From: Lactarius indigo
Taxonomy: Eukaryota > Basidiomycota > Agaricomycetes > Russulales > Russulaceae
Length of the DNA stretch: 64,000 nt
Assembly (NCBI GenBank): GCA_025766275.1
Contig: JAFKAC010000018.1
Span: forward strand, 558,001-622,000
Direction: 5' to 3'
Part shown: piece by piece, positions 23,425 to 33,056 of the stretch
Position numbering within the stretch: position 1 is the first letter of the stretch
Layout: every line of letters starts with the position of its first letter
Translations under genes and position numbers: made by a program
Notes under the pieces: generated by a model
Seen by the model: the letters and a program-made list of their open reading frames with translations, nothing else
What the model was told of the DNA's origin: nothing
Database searches by the model: none

Positions 23425-26400
23425 ATGGCCACCTCAGAGTTTCCATGTAAGTTCCAGCCTTGTGTCTGACATTCAGCCTTTCCACTGCCGCTCGAAAGCT
23501 AACTGTGCCTTTAGTCACTATTTTCCAGGTCGAGAAAGAGATTCTCGAACACAACCGTCTTCTCGCATTGTCACCTCGACCAGATCCTCGTCGCCCTACT
23601 CACCTCCTGCACTCGGCGATACTACGAACCATGCGCAATGAATTGTCACCTCAGAAGGGCGACCTCGACGTGTCCACCACCCATCTCACAGAAGCTGTTC
23701 TTCTCCCGTTCCAAACCAGTCAAGAAGTGGTCTATATGTTTTTCCAGCTCGCATCTATCCTCCTTTCACGCTCCTCACAGTACGAACAACCTGAGGATAT
23801 CGTGTCCTCAGTTAAATACTTTCGCTTTATTCGAACGAACTTCCATCCCCTCGGCACTTTCAACATCCCGCATTATCAACTTACATCGCGTCTGGTTCGA
23901 GCGCTGTCCATGAAATTGATGTCGGGGTCTGGCGGTGCGACACAGGACATGGAGGAGATGGTGGCCCTTACTCACGAAATCCTCTACTCTGGTGGCGTCT
24001 CGAGTCTCACGACAAGCGACCTAATCGATGCCATTGTACCATTCTCTATTGCTGTTGCCGAGACACACCGTCTAAATGATGCAAATCAGCCTCCCGAGCG
24101 GGTCATCCAAGTCCTACGAAAGGCAATGGTACTTATACCAGACTTGCGCGTCTCCCATGCACTTGCTCACTGTCTCGCTGTTCGTTTCCTGATGGCGCAT
24201 GACCTTTCTGATTACGAGGAGGCGATAGCCATCGCGGACAAAATCGTCGCTGCACACTCTCCTGGGGATCGTCTAACACCGACGCAGAGACACTCCATAG
24301 AGCTAATCAAAGTGCTCGCTGTGTCCCGGTTGAACTCGTACTCGCGCCCGGAGTATTTGGAGGATGCCATTCACCGCCTTCACACTTTAACTTGCCTCCC
24401 ATCCCTTCCGAACCAAGATCGCGCCCGTTTAGCTGTCTCTCCAGACAACTGCGAGCGGCAGCGCTTTAATTACTTTGGTATCACCGGGAACTCAAGAGAA
24501 ACACCTCCCAATCCCTCGGGGGAATACCTTACCTATTTCTTCTTTCAGAGACCTGCTCCGCGCGATTGGGGTACAGCACAATTGCTAGAGAAAGTGGAAC
24601 TGCTCAAGGAAATTCTCGGCACAATTCCAGATGTCAGGATAACGGATGTAGAAGCGGCTGTCGAGCTAGGCCGGTCATTACTCCCTTCACAACACTCTAT
24701 AAGTAATGATCGACTGTGGTACTTGCCCGCTATCGTGTTCGCTCAGATCCTCCATCAAGCACATCAATGCACGAACAGATTGGATTACCTCGATGAAGCA
24801 ATCACCACGCATCGTGATCTCCGCAATGTATCAGCCCAAAAGCCGGTCCACTACCAAATGGGAGAGGGGCTTCTTCGGTCTTTGATCGCACGCTGCAATT
24901 TGTTGCATCTCGAACAAGATATCGAAGAGGTCATGCAACTCTTCCCCGAGGTCGTAAATGATGGATCTACGGAGGCATTCCGTCGGTTCCAGATTTCGTA
25001 TGGGTGGGCACACAACGCACGAATCTATGCGCATCCTTCGACTTCTATTGCGTATAAGACGGCCATGTCACTAATGGAAGAGACTCTTGTTTTTTCACCG
25101 ACTTTACAAATCCAGCATTTTCTCCTCGTCCGCGTTCCCACGAAAGTGAGGGGGTTGCCCTTGGACTATGCATCGTACCAGATCGAAACTGGTCGAATAA
25201 AACAGGCCATAGAGACCCTGGAACGAGGAAGAGCGCTACTCTGGTCCGAAATGCGAGGCCTTCGTACCTCGACCGATCAGCTCCGTACGGCCGACCCCGC
25301 CCTAGCAGAAAGATTCGCGGCCATCAATCGGGACCTAGAGAGGGTGACAATGTCGGTTGCGCAAAACGAGAACATGGAAATGGGCGATGGCGAAGCCGGG
25401 CCCGGGATGGACGCGTTTGGTCGTCTTCTCTTGCGACAGAGGAAGCTTTCGGAGGAGCGCGGTTCACTTATAACTCACATCCAATCCCTTTCAGGCCTTG
25501 GAAATTTCCTAAAACCACTGCCATTTGACGCCCTCAATTGTGCTGCAATACATGGTCCTGTCATTATCATCAACCAATCCCGATGGCGCTCGGACATCAT
25601 CATCCTGCACAAAGATTCCCCCCCTTCCGTCATCTTCACTCCTCCCAACTTCCACAATCGTGCGAACCAGCTAAGGGACCAATTGTTGCGCACTCAAAAG
25701 GAGAAGGGACTCGATTCAATAGACTACGATCTCACTCTAGCTTCTGTCCTCGCAGATCTATACGAGCTCGTGGGAAGACCAGTCATCGAGAGACTCCACC
25801 AGTTAAACATTCCGGAAAAATCTCGTGTCTGGTGGTGCCCGACATCCGCCTTCTGTTCCTTTCCTCTTCATGCGATGGGTCCTATTCCGTCCGACAATGG
25901 CGACAGGCTTTACTTTATGGATCTGTACATCTGTTCGTATACCCCGACGCTCTCCGCGCTCATCGAATCTTGCAAACCTGGCTCATCCAAAACGTTGTCC
26001 AGCCTTTCGTTGCTTCTTGTGGCACAGCCAGAAACCCTGCCTGGGGCACGGAGCGAGATCGATGTCGTACAAGCTGTAGGATCGCCGGTGACAACTCTCG
26101 TTTCGGAAAAGGCGACACCCACTGCAGTGATAGCGGGCCTCAGGGACCACCGATTCGTTCATTTTGTTTGTCACGGTTTACTGGAGACAGGTAAACCGTT
26201 CGACGCTTCGTTTGAACTTCACGGAGACAATCTTACCCTCCTGAAAATCGTCCGATCTCAACTTCCTGCTGCAGAATTTGCCTTCCTTTCTGCTTGTCAC
26301 ACTGCCGAGCTGACAGAAGCCAGCATTTCCGACGAAGGACTTCACCTTGCGGCTGCCATGCAATTCTGCGGCTTCCGGAGCGTCATCGGGACGATGTGGG

Positions 26401-26594
26401 CTATGGCCGATACGGACGGCGCGGACTTGTCTAAGCATTTCTACAAATATGTTTTTTCAGAGAGCCCAGGCCGGAGAGGAGTCCCACATTACGAGAGATC
26501 AGCAAGGGCGCTTCAGTTTGCTGTGAAGAAGCTGCGGAGGAAGAGAGGGATGACGCTTGAGCGATGGGTCAACTTTGTTCATTTTGGCGCGTGA
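23425..26594 (+). CDS. TPR-CHAT protease-like protein 2
   Basis: Two exons, 23425-23446 and 23515-26594, with a 68-bp GT-AG intron give 1033 residues. The first exon encodes MATSEFP and splices in frame to FTIFQVEKEIL, parallel to CHAT1. The N-terminal two thirds are TPR-like helical repeats (DYEEAIAIADKIV, EYLEDAIHRLHTL). The C-terminal CHAT domain has predicted catalytic His894 (HFVCHG) and Cys935 (LSACHTAEL). By eye the last 150 residues match CHAT1 at about 90 percent and the final 20 codons are nearly identical in DNA. N-terminal blocks match only about half. It lies head-to-tail with CHAT1, so it is a tandem duplicate. The protein is probably soluble, since no signal peptide or membrane helix is evident. 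Proteolytic activity is inferred from the motif only. Confidence 0.88.
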
Positions 26595-26887
26595 TCGTAT
26601 ATTAGTGTGAGTTGTCAAATGATCTGTGTATGTACGTCCTCCGTGCTTACAGTTTTCCGGCAGCAAGTAGAGTTGCTCGGGTTTGAAGAGGTGTCATGTT
26701 GCGGTCAAACTCAGGCTGCTTGTCGTGTGGAGGGTGTTTTGACTACTAGTAATTGTCCATTCCAAATATTCAGACGTGCAGTTTATTTCATGTGAACAGT
26801 TGTAAGGTTCTTCGTGAAATGTGCCGCTTATTACAATACAAAAAATTTCGCTTTTCTCCCCTTAGATCCTACGGTCTGCGAGTGTGA

Positions 26888-28112
26888 CTACAGGTTCGTA
26901 ATCTGCACCTTGATCGCGCCGCTCTTCACATCTGCGCTCGTCTCAAACGCGCGTACCGCGTCTTCGATCGGGAACCGATGCGTCACGAACTTCCTAATAT
27001 CGCTCAACAAGCCAGCCTCCACGAGCCGTATCGCCTTTGGCCACGTATTAGCATACCGATACTGGAACCTGAGGTCCACCTCCCGCGTCGACAGCCGCAT
27101 GAACGGGAACTGCATCTCGTTCTTCCCGACGCCGACGACGAACACGGTCCCGCCAAACCGGACGGCCTGTATCGCAGCGCCGATCGACGCCTCGGCGCCC
27201 GTGCACTCAAGCGCGACGTCGGGCTCTGTCCCACCCATGGCCTCGACCACCCGCGCCGCGAGCGCCTCGGGCGCCTCGTCGGGTGTGACCCGCAGAGCAC
27301 GCACACGGCCCGGCGCAAGCGACTCGGCAAATGCGAGCCGGCCCGCGTCGAGGTCCGTTATGACGAGCGGGTGGGCCCCCGCCGCGCGTGCGCAGAGCAG
27401 CGTCGCGAGCCCGATCGGCCCCGCGCCGCATATGAGCGCCGCGTCGCCGAGCCGTAGGTTCGCGCGCTCGACGGCCGCGAGGGCTACTGAGAGCGGCTCG
27501 AGGAGCGCGCCGTCCTCGAAGGAGAGGGACGGCGGGAGCTTGTGGCACCATACTGCCGGGTGGGCGATGTAGCGGCGTAGTAGACCCGGAACGGGCGGCG
27601 TGGAGCGGAAAAGGACGCGTTCGCAGCCGTTGTAGCGGCCTACGAGGCACGGGGCGCAGGTGTGGCATGGGATCCCGGGCTCGATGGCAACTCGGTCGCC
27701 TGGTTTAAGATGGGTCACGGATGGATGGACGGCGATGATCTATGGAAGGACGATAGTGTCGATCTGGGGGCGATTGGAGAAGCAATCAAGGAAGATATAC
27801 CTCTCCAGCAGACTCGTGGCCGAGGACATGTTTGTCCTCGACGATCATCGGTCCGATGCGCCCAGCGTGCCAAAAGTGTACATCAGAACTAAGTTAAGCG
27901 AGATGAGATGAGTCGCTCAGAGCACTCAGATCCTAAGTCGTCACGTACCCGCAGATCCCTGTACTACGAATCTCTACGACCACCTCTCCCTTTTCCAGGG
28001 CTGCCCCAGATTGGATATCTGCAACCGATGGCTGCGCCTCATCGAGCCACAGATTGTGTTTTGGGTCGGTGAATACACCGATGTTTGGCTTAATATTTGA
28101 GAGCGACGCCAT
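26888..28112 (-). CDS. lad1: L-arabinitol 4-dehydrogenase-like (sorbitol/xylitol dehydrogenase family)
   Basis: Three exons (28112-27949, 27888-27801, 27739-26888) give 367 residues, normal for zinc-dependent medium-chain polyol dehydrogenases. Catalytic zinc ligands lie in GICGSDVHFW and LGHESAGE. The structural zinc cysteines lie in [15 protein letters not shown]. The Rossmann motif is [11 protein letters not shown], and [10 protein letters not shown] carries the acidic residue favouring NAD. Phrases such as [18 protein letters not shown] and [16 protein letters not shown] are typical of fungal L-arabinitol 4-dehydrogenase, which oxidises L-arabinitol to L-xylulose in pentose catabolism. 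Xylitol dehydrogenase is the alternative. The protein is cytosolic. Exon 3 is markedly GC-rich compared with the adjacent CHAT genes, toward which it converges with 293 bp between stop codons. Confidence 0.87.
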
Positions 28113-29230
28113 CGTGGTCTGTGGGAGATGAAAAAACTCGTTCCTTTATGTTTTGTGGGCGTGCGAAGCAGAGCGAGACCCGTTCACATGATGCACCCAA
28201 TCTGGCTTAGTACGCCCGCCAGTGCAGTACTTTATTCCCTCCGTACTGTCAAACATTCCTTGGCCCATTGATATGCACCGTACATTCTCTCGCGCCCCAT
28301 CCAAAGTGACATCGCCGACGCCGTTGGGTTCAGTGAACTCCACAAATTCCCTTTTTTATTTATCAGATATTCTATGATAGGTGAATTTTCGTGCAAGAAT
28401 ATCCGGCGAAGGGAATGCGAAGAGTAACCTCTCAATCTGACAGCGTCGCCCCCCACTCGTTTACATATTTTTCGGTCGAGGAATGTCGGCTAGGGAGGGT
28501 TGCTGCTGTGAGCCTCATCACTCCTGAACTACTTGCATTCTAGTAGCTAGAGTAAATAGGTCTCCTTTAGGTAACGTCGTTCGAATATATTTCTCTCTAG
28601 GTGAACCTGTCTAGCACACCTGCGTTTTTCCTGGACCAACGATCCTACGAAGACAAACGACATCGGAAATATCCACGGGGGACACCGTGAATGAGAGGCT
28701 AGAGGGGAGGTAGTGTATCTTGTGCGCCGCAAAAAAGCCGAGAGCCATAAGAGCACGCTGATTGTTACGTGCCAGATGGTCATAAGCGCTTGCGCCGTGG
28801 ACGCCCCGCCACCTCCGTCGTTGAAAAGGACGGCACTCGCGGTGAATCTACGACGGTCCTGCGGGTCTAGGTCATACTATAACCAAGGAGGAAGGGGGTA
28901 ACAAGGGGAGAGATAGGCACGAGTGGGCATTAAACGGTGATGGTGAGCAGGCAAGGGGCATAAAGCGCAGGTCCGAAGAAAGGTCCTTATATACGGGCAC
29001 CGAGAATTCGATCACACGGGTAGTTCCCTTGACTAAGCGCTTGAATATGTAAATCTTCGTGGATGAATTTAACTGGTTGAGAAACCAGGGGCAAAGTCGT
29101 AAGCAGGAACCAGGGATAAATGCGTGAGTTGTGATTTGTCCTACAATGGAGGGTTGAATATACTGTAGAGTAGAAGAAGAGTATGCCATGAACAATTTAT
29201 GGAGCCATTTCTAAGAGTCCACCCGATAAT
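28113..29230. other. Intergenic, no recognisable gene
   Basis: Lies between the dehydrogenase start and the COX17 stop. It should contain the dehydrogenase promoter next to 28,113. Open frames are short, uneven in composition and show no motif. Nothing else is recognised. Confidence 0.5.
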
Positions 29231-29600
29231 CTAGATCTTGAAGCCGAAACCTCGCATGCAGGTTAAGTGCGCCTGCACGAGCTCCTTGCACTTTTCGTCG
29301 ACCTCGGACCCGTCGAACTTGAGGAAGCAGTCGTCGCGCGCAGACTTGGTCTGAGGACAAGCACAACAACTGCAGCCGAGAAGAATTCGTCAGATGAAAA
29401 TAACTTAACCGGAAGAGAAGGTGACATACGGCTTCAGACCTTGGGGATTAAGAGGGTTCTGCGTGGGGTCAGTAGGGTCATACGGGGCCTTCGCTGGCGG
29501 TGGCGTTGGGGCTGGGGACCAAAGGGCAGTGACCTGCGGAACATTAGCCCTCAGTAAATAAAAAAAATGCGGCCAGTAGTGTGCTCACTTTTTCGAGCAT
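29231..29600 (-). CDS. COX17: Cytochrome c oxidase copper chaperone Cox17
   Basis: Three exons (29600-29589, 29533-29430, 29369-29231) give an 84-residue protein. The C-terminal half has the Cox17 signature: a KPCCACP copper-binding double cysteine, then twin CX9C motifs (CPQTKSARDDC and CKELVQAHLTC), and ends in MRGFGFKI. Cox17 binds Cu(I) in the mitochondrial intermembrane space and hands it to Sco1 and Cox11 for cytochrome oxidase assembly. The N-terminal 35 residues are Pro-rich and variable in this family. The start is in a 12-nt first exon (MLEK) and is the least certain part; an ATG further upstream at 29712 cannot be joined in frame as simply. It is transcribed divergently from the RPA34-like gene. 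Confidence 0.87.
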
Positions 29601-29791
29601 GCCCAGGAACTCTAGTAGTCAATGCAGAAAGAGGTTCGAAAGGCAGATAATTTATGAGGACAAACGGCGGCTTACTACGACTCGGACAACTTGAAAGACA
29701 GCTCCGGCCATGGTCACGTGTATACACCCGGAATCTTCGGGCCGTTCCGCAAATTGCACCCACGTCCCCCAATAGGGTCCCCTGAAATATA
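29601..29791. promoter_or_regulatory. Divergent promoter between COX17 and RPA34-like gene
   Basis: Only 191 bp separate the two proposed start codons, which point away from each other, so this stretch must hold both promoters and leaders. No TATA box is evident. The call rests on layout, not on a recognised motif. Confidence 0.5.
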
Positions 29792-30811
29792 ATGTCGCCA
29801 CCAACGGCGCCCATAACTTCAACCTCGAGCACAAGATCAAATAAATCGAAGAAGCCAGCAGTAAAGCCCTCAAAAAAGCCTGCGAAAGTCGCAGCAGCAG
29901 CTGCGGCGTCGTCCTCGTCCGATGCCGAAGACAGGACGATCACGCATGAAGAGAGCGTCGACCTGACGGCTGCATACGTGCCGCCTGCGGGCAGCGTCCC
30001 CGTTTCCTTCGACGCCGACGTCGAATTTGGGGAGTTCGACTACGACGCGGTGAAAGCAGACGAAGGCGCCGAGCTCTGGCTCGTGCGCGCGCCGACCGCC
30101 GTGCGTCCCGCCCCGTTTCCTTATATCTTTCAACGACTGACTAAAAAAAAAAAAACAGGTCAAGGCGAAGAACCTACAAGGGATCCAGGTATTATCGTCT
30201 CCGAGCATAGTCGGCCGCGTGGGCGAACTATCGCGCAAGTCCACCGCGTATGATATATGGTCACGATTTTCGCCATCATCGTCGTCGTCGTCTTCCCGCG
30301 GTGGTGGCAGCGGAGATCGTCATCAGCCCCATGTCGGCGCGGAGGAGCTCAACGGGCTCTCGGTGCTCCTACCGCGCAAGCGGAAAGGCGGAAAGCTTTT
30401 TCTCGGTGCGTGTGCCCTTACTCGCCCATTTTCTCTCTTCCTCTTCTCATCGCGCAACGCGCACTCGTAGCACCGAAACCCATCGCGCGACATCTCATCG
30501 TCGCTGCGCGTCCCGCAGAGCCTACACGGGGCGACGCGGTCTCGGACCCCACTGCGTTCCAAGACCCCCCGCGCGAGGCGTACCCCGACGAGGCGCTCAC
30601 GCATCGCTTCAGGCCGTATGGTGATCCTGGGGACCCTCCGCCAGCGCCACCCGAAGACCAGATGGATTTGGGCGTCGATGATGATAAGCACGCCGAGGAG
30701 GGAGGCGCAAAGGAAAAAAAGGAAAAAGAGAGGCGCAAAAAGCGGAGAGGGGGCGAAACGGCTGAATCCCCCCCAAAGAAGGCGAAGAAGGCGAAGATGA
30801 CCGCTTCATAA
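29792..30811 (+). CDS. RNA polymerase I subunit RPA34 (RPA34.5/CAST family)-like
   Basis: Three exons (29792-30100, 30159-30405, 30471-30811) give 298 residues. After a Lys/Ser/Ala-rich N-terminus (to about residue 50) comes an acidic segment and the conserved block ELWLVRAPTAVKAKNLQGIQV, typical of the RPA34 dimerisation module that pairs with RPA49. A Ser/Gly linker follows, then KRKGGKLFL and APKPIARHLIV. The tail is highly charged and lysine-rich (KEKKEKERRKKRR, PPKKAKKAKM), as in yeast Rpa34. The RPA49-RPA34 heterodimer aids Pol I initiation and elongation on rDNA in the nucleolus. The family is poorly conserved, so the call rests on the LWL-AP block, length and basic tail. Confidence 0.72.
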
Positions 30812-30973
30812 TTGTCTTTTCATCACGCACACATCTCCGCATCCTCATTTTTTACGCACTCCACAACACAATGATCATGATAAAAATGCTACGTCGTTCT
30901 CTAATAAGATTGCATACAGATTGGATAGGAGGGATGATGCGCAAATAAGATTAACGTAAGGCCAGGCCCGCTG

Positions 30974-32801
30974 CTATGCCTCACTTGAGTGGCTGCGAAC
31001 GTGCAAGCCAATTGCAGTTGCGAGCTCGAAACAGGCTACAAGTAGGAGTTGACCGACTAGGTCCATAAGGGCCGCGTGGATCGGCAGGGCGTACATGTCT
31101 GGGTCGTACTTGTGCGACCACAGGTAATTAGTCAGAGCATACCCTGCGACCAAGGATATGGCGATCTACGAGATAGTGAGACGGAACGCGAGCATTTACG
31201 AGAGATATCCCTGGAACTCACGGCAGAGCAGAGGAAGAAGAGCGCGAGTATGGTGAATAGGAACGGCGTGGCGAGCCACGCCGACACGCGCAATATGAAG
31301 AAAAAGGCGATCCCAACAGGGATGGAAACGAGGAACAGCACGAGCATGACGACGCGCGGACTGGGCTCGTGGTGCGAATGCCCGGAATTGGACGGTGCGA
31401 TGACAGACGCAGCGGCGTGCAACGCCGTTGACAGGCGTGAGACGAAGATGGAGCCCGCGCCGCCGGGAATACCTGTGGAGCATCAATCAGTGCGTGAGGG
31501 ATTATTGCTGTGAACGAAAACGAGGCACGCACCGCCAAAGGCGACGCCGAGAATCGCATAGCCCTCGTAGCGGCTCACGAATGCGTCTAGCACGATGCCA
31601 GATGCGCTGGCGATGACCATCGCGCCGAGAAGCGGCGTCCAGCCTGCGCTGAGCAGTGGCCTGACGTGCTCGTTTCGCCGGACGATGGAAGCACACATGA
31701 TGGCGCCAATGGTGACGGCCGCAACGACGGCGTAGGGCGCTGCGGTGCCGATGCCGAGGGTGAGCACTGTAGACATCGCACCTAGTAGAGACATGGTGAC
31801 GAGGTCGCCGAGGCAAGCAGCGATAGGCGGGGCGATGTTATCTGTGGGCGGAACATACATGAACCGTCGCATGGAGGCGTGAGAACCAGGACCGCACCAG
31901 GATCACGACCCAGCTTTCGGCAAAGGACAACGAGGCCCGACATGAACGAGCCAAGAAGAATTGCGGAGAGGCAGGAGGAGGACATTGCGGTGGATGCGAC
32001 CACCATGAACCTACATAACGTAAATAAATGAGGACGGCGGAGCAGACGGGGAACACATACTCGTTGAACCCGGATTTTGAAACTCCAGTTGGTGGACCTC
32101 TGCGTGAGTGATTAAGACCTGGTGTCCGTGAATAATGGAACAGGCTCCTCGTGTCAGGGGACAAGGCTTCCGGAGACTCTACCCCCAGACCCGGAAAAAT
32201 CACGCTGAGAAGGAAAGGAAAGCATGCAGCGACGAAGGAGACGACCGCAGCTTGTACCTGGATAAGGGCGAGGTTTCCAAGGATGAGAGCATTGCGGGTG
32301 GATGGGACGTCGAGGTCACCCATGTTGGCTGCGGTGCCAAGCCTCGCGGAAAGGTTCATCTCTATGTTGCCTTTCAAATTAAGGATGGCAAGGACTATCG
32401 CAATGAGTTCATTGATACTGGTCATCGCGTTCCAGTGCTGTCGCCGCGTGAGAAAAAAGGACGAGGACGAAGAACGAAAGGCCGAACGGATATCTTGGCA
32501 AATAGCTCGCCAGTGAACAGGAGGCCTATGGTGGTGAACAAGAGTGTCGGTAATGCCTGTGTCTCTATGTTAGCAGATAGATGGACAGGATACGGAGCTC
32601 ACTCACCTCGAGGACTATGCTGCCAATCTGGTTCCAGAGTGTTGCAGCGGCAGGTTCCTTGCCCTGCCCGCGCTGGGTCTGTGTATTTTGAGTGAGCAGT
32701 GCACGGACGGCGCCTTGGTCGTCATTGTCGTTGTCGCTGTCGCTGTCGTCGTCGTCATCCGGGAGTTGTTCCAAGTGGCTCATTTCCATGTCCGAGTGCA
32801 T
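30974..32801 (-). CDS. SLC41/MgtE-type divalent cation (Mg2+) transporter
   Basis: Seven exons (32801-32607, 32556-32488, 32437-32061, 32010-31898, 31841-31533, 31472-31222, 31165-30974) splice in frame to 501 residues. The N-terminus is acidic (DDDDDSDSDNDND). Two homologous membrane halves follow. The first has ELIAIVLAILNLKGNIEMNLSARLGTAAN, cited here as ILNLKGNIEMNLSARL; the second has NIAPPIAACLGDLVTMSLLG, GIPGGAGSIFVSRLSTALH and the C-terminal HAALMDLVGQLLLV. The NLKGN and PPIAACLGD segments are the paired ion-path signatures of the SLC41/MgtE family. It is expected at the plasma or an internal membrane, transporting Mg2+. It lacks the bacterial cytoplasmic CBS domains, as eukaryotic SLC41 proteins do. 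It is divergent from ADA3 with 255 bp between starts. Confidence 0.88.
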
Positions 32802-33056
32802 GGTGGAGAGAGAGCAGAGTTACCATTTTTGGAGAGAACGGAATCATAGAAGAGCGTGGGAAAGTTACGGACTGGCCGCAAACCTTGTCGAGTCGAGTCG
32901 AGTTTGGCTGTTCCAGCTTCGTTCAACTCGTCCTCTCCGTCGCTTTCCTCACCCTCTCGACGACCCGCGTATTCGTCAAAACCCACCGCAGCCCCTCCGA
33001 AACAACATCGTCTCGGTTGCTAGGCCGCGAGGGACCGCGCGAACCCTCTGGGAACC
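32802..33056. promoter_or_regulatory. Divergent promoter between SLC41-like gene and ADA3
   Basis: A 255-bp interval between two outward-pointing start codons must serve both genes. It contains a short GTCGAGTCGAGTCGAG direct repeat near 32,888. No recognised factor site. Confidence 0.45.

Noticed and set aside
18425..26594. A gasdermin-like partner next to the CHAT proteases
   Set aside because: None of the frames between or around the CHAT genes shows a plausible pore-forming or membrane-insertion domain, so a complete bacterial-type protease-gasdermin module is not supported.
26595..26887. Hidden gene between CHAT2 and the dehydrogenase
   Set aside because: Only 293 bp between converging stop codons. 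It is best read as two 3' UTRs.
27207..27668. Arg/Pro-rich - strand frames overlapping the dehydrogenase
   Set aside because: Shadow frames of a GC-rich exon. The real frame has all zinc and Rossmann motifs.
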